Assembly (NCBI GenBank): GCA_007134165.1 | Contig: SLLJ01000130.1 | Span: forward strand, 1 to 12,720 | Source of the DNA: Nitriliruptoraceae bacterium | GTDB lineage: Bacteria; Actinomycetota; Nitriliruptoria; Nitriliruptorales; Nitriliruptoraceae | Length of the DNA stretch: 12,720 nt | Direction: 5' to 3' | Part shown: positions 9,764-12,720 of the stretch, in pieces | Numbering within the stretch: position 1 is the stretch's first letter | Layout: each line of letters opens with the position of its first letter | Translations under genes and position numbers: made by a program | The notes under the pieces: generated by a model | What the model was told of the DNA's origin: nothing | What the model saw: only the letters and a program-made list of their open reading frames with translations | The model's database searches: none

Positions 9764-12720
9764 TCAGCGCATCGCCGCCGCGAGCGGGGCGAGCAGGTCG
9801 TCGGCAGGGCCGTCGGGCAGCACCACGGTGCGGTAGCCGATCAGGCGGAGCAGCACCTGACCTTCGGCATCCACCACCTCGGCGTCGGCACCGCCCTCGG
9901 TCGGTCGGACCACCGCGAAGCGCGCGGCGTGGACCTCGGGCTCTCCGCACAACTCGAGCCGAGCGAAGCCCTCAGGCAGGGCCATGCGGGCCGAGGTCCC
10001 GAGTTCGTGGACCCCGGCGACCTGGAAGCACAGCTCGAGCAGCCGGGGCAGGGTGGTGGTCGGTGCGTCGGCCGGGTGGTGGTTGTCGGGCAGTTCGGAG
10101 GCCATCGCCCCTACCACCTGGCCGTCGTCGCTCCAGGCGCTGGACAGCACCTGGTAGGCGGGACCGTGGAAGTAGATGCGGTAGATGTCCTCGGCGCCGA
10201 CCGCGGCCTCGACCTCGGTGGCCGGAACCTCGGCGGACGCCGCCTGCGGTGGGGTGGGTGCGAGCACGACCCGGGCACGGGAGTGCTCGGTGACCTGCTC
10301 GGTGCCGTTGGCCAGCTCACGCCGACCCACCAGGCGGCACTCGGCGACGAGGGTGCCCTCGGGGCCCGGCGTGAGGCGTGCCGAGATCTCGGCCACGCGC
10401 GGCTCGTCGCGGAAGAGCTTGAAGGGCGCGGCGAACTCGACGTCCTCGACCGCCTGCACGTACCAGCGTGGCACCAGGGCGGCTGCGACCTCCGCGAAGC
10501 CCTCGACGTGCATCACGCCAGGCAGCACCGGGGTGCCGTCGATGCGGTGCTCGTCGAGGAACGGCTGGGAGGCCTCGAGCCGGGTGGCCACGACCAGCCC
10601 GTCGGCCAGAGATGCCCGCACCACGTCGCCGAACATCGGGCCGGGAGCGGCCAGCGACGCGGCGATCGCCTCCGGGTCGGCTCCGCTGGTCGGGTGCGGC
10701 TCGTCGACCATGATCCCGAGGCTGCCGGCGACCACGAACTCGCCACCGCTGCCCGCAGCCTGCAGCTCGTTGCGCACGATCGGCACGCCGATCTCGGGCG
10801 GCAGCATGTCGATGCCGGCGAACTCCATCATCTTCGGGATGGAGCCGCGGGTGGCCATGCCGATCCCGCCCCAGGCGGTCCAGTCCAGCGCCACGCCCCG
10901 GGTGTCGGGCCGCAGGGTGCGCAGCGACGAAACGGTCTTGCACAGCAGGTCGTTGGCGGCGCTGTAGTCGGTCTGCCCGCCGTTGCCGAACCGTCCGGCG
11001 ATCGAGCTGAACACCACCAGCGCACCCAGCGGCGCGTCGCCGATGGCATCCAGCAGGTGGAACATGCCGTCGGCCTTGACGTCGAAGACCAAGTCGTACT
11101 CACGCTGCGGCTTGTCGGGCAGGAAGTGGCTGATCTCGAGCCCACCGGCGTGCAGCAGCACGTCGACCCGGCCCGACTCCTCCAGCACGTGGCGGATCGC
11201 GGCGTGCACGGCCTCACCGTCGGTGAGGTCGAGCGAGTGCCACACGACGCTGCCGCCGGCCGCCTCGATCGCCAGCACGGCGTCGAGGGCCGCGCGGGAG
11301 CGCTCGATGCGCGCCAGGGCCTGGTTGACCTTGGCGGGGGTGGCGCGCTCGCCGGTCTCGGCGATCCGGGCGGCGAGGTCCTTCTTGAGTCCGTCCTGGT
11401 CGTCGAGGAAGCGGGCGAGGTCCGAGTCGTCGCGGTCGGGTTCCGGGGTGAGATCCAGCAGGTGGTAACGACCGCCACCCGCCGTGCGGGCGAGGTCGGC
11501 GGTGATCGCACTGACGATGCTGCCGGCCGCGCCGGTGACCACGAACACGTCCTCGGCACCCAGCCCACGGTCGGGGTCGGGGGCGTCGTCACGTTCGGCC
11601 ATGCCCACGCTGAAGCGCAGGCCGTCGGCGTACCCGACCTCGATCACCGACGGGTCGGCCAGCGTCTCGGCGATCAGGTGGCCGGCGATGGCGTCGGCCT
11701 GCGCCGCCACTTCGACGTCCACGACCTTGACGGTGGCGTCCTCGCGTTCACGCGCCAGCGCCTTGGTGAAGCCGCTGGTGCCGCCGCCGAGCACGTCCTG
11801 GGCGCCGGCGTCGTCGTAGCCGAAGCGGCCGCCGAGCCGGGTGGCGCTCACGAAGAACGCGCCCTCGCCGAGGTCCTCGTACAGGGCCCGGGCGGTGACC
11901 GCCAGCGACTTGACGCGACGGTGCAGCCCGTGCTTCCAGCCGCCGGCGTCGAGCTCGGCCAGCGGTGCGTGGTCGAGAGCCGCCATCGCGTAGACGCCGC
12001 TGATCGGGCCACCCTCCTGCCAGGCGGTCAGCTGCGCCTCCAGATCCTCGAGGCTGGGCGTGCCCTCGATCCACAGCACCTCAGCTCCGCGTTCGCGCAG
12101 ACGGTCGGCCAGCGTGCCGGCGACCCCGCCCTCGTCGGGCAGGATCACCACGCGGGTGCCCTCGCCGAGGTGCGCACCGGTGGCCACGCTGTGCTCGATG
12201 GCCTGCCGTACCACCGCCACCGGTACCCGGCGCGGGAAACGCGCGTCGGTCGGATCGGCGGCGGCTGCTGCGGCGGCCGGCTCCTCCGCGGCGGTGGATG
12301 CTCCAGCAGCCTGAGGTGCACGGTCCTTCACGAAGCCGATCACGTGGGCCAGCGTCGGATAGTCGCGCAGCTTGAGCGAATCGTCCCGCTCGATGTCATA
12401 GGTCTCGCGCACCGCCACGAACAGCTCGGCCTGCTTGACCGTGTCCACCCCCAGATCCGCCTCCAGATCCAGATCCAGATCCAGCATCTCCGGCGGGTAG
12501 CCGGTCTGCTCGGCCACCAACTCCAGGATGCGGGCCTCGATCGGGTCGACGTCGTCGGCCGGGGCCGCAGCGGGGGCCGCAGGAGCCGCCGCCGGGGCCG
12601 GCGCGGCGAGCTCGGGCACCCGCTCCTTGACGAAGCCGATCACGTGGGCCAGCGTCGGATAGTCGCGCAGCTTGAGCGAATCGTCCCGCTCGATGTCATA
12701 GGTCTCGCGCACCGCCACGA
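9764..12720 (-). CDS. PfaA-like iterative type I polyketide/PUFA-type synthase, C-terminal part (5' end outside window)
   Basis: About 985 C-terminal residues of a larger enzyme are visible, numbered here from codon 12718. The order is: end of one acyl carrier domain (1-35), Ala/Pro linker, a complete acyl carrier domain (about 57-132), linker, ketoreductase (about 161-690), hot-dog dehydratase (about 700-965). Tandem carriers followed by KR and DH are the PfaA layout of polyunsaturated fatty acid synthases; KS and acyltransferase would lie upstream, unseen. The carrier motif is DLGVDTVKQAE, with Thr93 instead of Ser. The KR has TGAAGSI (395-401) and catalytic K548, S572, Y585 and N589, plus a long helical insert (about 425-486) as in PfaA-type KRs. 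The DH has HRIDGTPVLP (724-733, HxxxGxxxxP); its second acidic residue is Glu895 rather than Asp. The product is unknown. The gene runs off the window edge and is not truncated in nature. Confidence 0.88.
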   Translation of the reverse strand, partial: VAVRETYDIERDDSLKLRDYPTLAHVIGFVKERVPELAAPAPAAAPAAPAAAPADDVDPIEARILELVAEQTGYPPEMLDLDLDLEADLGVDTVKQAELFVAVRETYDIERDDSLKLRDYPTLAHVIGFVKDRAPQAAGASTAAEEPAAAAAAADPTDARFPRRVPVAVVRQAIEHSVATGAHLGEGTRVVILPDEGGVAGTLADRLRERGAEVLWIEGTPSLEDLEAQLTAWQEGGPISGVYAMAALDHAPLAELDAGGWKHGLHRRVKSLAVTARALYEDLGEGAFFVSATRLGGRFGYDDAGAQDVLGGGTSGFTKALAREREDATVKVVDVEVAAQADAIAGHLIAETLADPSVIEVGYADGLRFSVGMAERDDAPDPDRGLGAEDVFVVTGAAGSIVSAITADLARTAGGGRYHLLDLTPEPDRDDSDLARFLDDQDGLKKDLAARIAETGERATPAKVNQALARIERSRAALDAVLAIEAAGGSVVWHSLDLTDGEAVHAAIRHVLEESGRVDVLLHAGGLEISHFLPDKPQREYDLVFDVKADGMFHLLDAIGDAPLGALVVFSSIAGRFGNGGQTDYSAANDLLCKTVSSLRTLRPDTRGVALDWTAWGGIGMATRGSIPKMMEFAGIDMLPPEIGVPIVRNELQAAGSGGEFVVAGSLGIMVDEPHPTSGADPEAIAASLAAPGPMFGDVVRASLADGLVVATRLEASQPFLDEHRIDGTPVLPGVMHVEGFAEVAAALVPRWYVQAVEDVEFAAPFKLFRDEPRVAEISARLTPGPEGTLVAECRLVGRRELANGTEQVTEHSRARVVLAPTPPQAASAEVPATEVEAAVGAEDIYRIYFHGPAYQVLSSAWSDDGQVVGAMASELPDNHHPADAPTTTLPRLLELCFQVAGVHELGTSARMALPEGFARLELCGEPEVHAARFAVVRPTEGGADAEVVDAEGQVLLRLIGYRTVVLPDGPADDLLAPLAAAMR
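12331..12420 (-). repeat. 90-bp perfect direct repeat in tandem acyl carrier domains, copy 1
   Basis: This stretch is identical, base for base, to 12631-12720, with a period of exactly 300 bp (100 residues). It encodes the last third of the carrier domain, from AVRETYDIE to AHVIGFV. The two domains diverge just outside (mismatches at 12323 and 12329). Identity at silent sites points to recent duplication or gene conversion. Confidence 0.95.
12463..12484 (-). repeat. CCAGAT hexamer microrepeat inside the acyl carrier domain
   Basis: Three perfect CCAGAT units plus a partial fourth encode the alternating Leu-Asp run LDLDLE (about 81-86) that precedes the carrier active-site loop. Acidic LDLDMD-type runs occur at this place in PfaA carriers, so the repeat is probably constrained by the protein, but it is also a slippage-prone tract. 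Confidence 0.8.
12631..12720 (-). repeat. 90-bp perfect direct repeat in tandem acyl carrier domains, copy 2 (reaches window edge)
   Basis: Second copy of the unit at 12331-12420. Identity continues to the last base of the window, so the true repeat is probably longer and the carrier array likely has more units upstream in the gene. Confidence 0.95.

Noticed and set aside
12716..12718. Apparent start codon of the synthase fragment at the right edge
   Set aside because: The GTG there encodes Val inside a carrier domain (FVAVRETYD, as at residues 100-108). The gene clearly continues past the window.

Overview
The window is very GC-rich DNA with strong G/C preference at third codon positions, GTG starts, stop/start overlaps and almost no intergenic space. 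This fits a high-GC actinobacterium, possibly an Acidimicrobiia- or Nitriliruptoria-like lineage; that placement is inferred from style and not tested. No rRNA, tRNA, CRISPR array, insertion sequence or phage gene was seen, and no gene-free stretch exceeds 300 bases.

Left part (1-4108). A short tandem repeat lies at the left edge, followed by a leftward gene for a 93-residue three-helix membrane protein of unknown function. A divergent gap (324-412) holds a 22-bp near-perfect palindrome, a candidate operator. From it runs a tightly packed rightward set of four genes: an AspT/YidE/YbjL-type transporter with two TrkA-C (RCK_C) domains, a PCuAC copper-chaperone lipoprotein, a Sco-type thioredoxin-fold lipoprotein, and a divergent CtaG-like membrane protein. 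The last three are the classical kit for delivering copper to the CuA/CuB sites of a haem-copper oxidase. The gaps are 8 nt, an ATGA overlap and a GTGA overlap, so the set is very probably one operon. The CtaG homologue lacks most of the family's histidines.

Right part (4204-12720, all leftward). The right edge holds the C-terminal 985 or so residues of a large PfaA-like (polyunsaturated-fatty-acid-synthase type) iterative polyketide synthase: tandem acyl carrier domains, a ketoreductase and a hot-dog dehydratase. Its start lies outside the window. The visible carrier domain has Thr where the phosphopantetheine-bearing Ser should be. After two strong hairpins comes a single 1801-residue polypeptide with the layout of a eukaryotic-type acetyl-CoA carboxylase: biotin carboxylase-like, biotin carrier, central domain, carboxyltransferase. 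Its biotin carrier and carboxyltransferase look intact. Its biotin carboxylase region has lost the whole ATP-lid subdomain and nearly all ATP/Mg and catalytic residues.

The two leftward genes probably act together: the carboxylase-like protein would supply or remove carboxylated acyl-CoA extender units for the synthase. Because it cannot plausibly carboxylate biotin itself, it should be a transcarboxylase, a decarboxylase, or a carrier charged by a separate biotin carboxylase. The pairing of a dead-BC single-chain carboxylase with a Thr-carrier PfaA-like synthase is the most interesting signal here. The two transcription units converge at 4109-4203, where a nested inverted repeat may terminate both.
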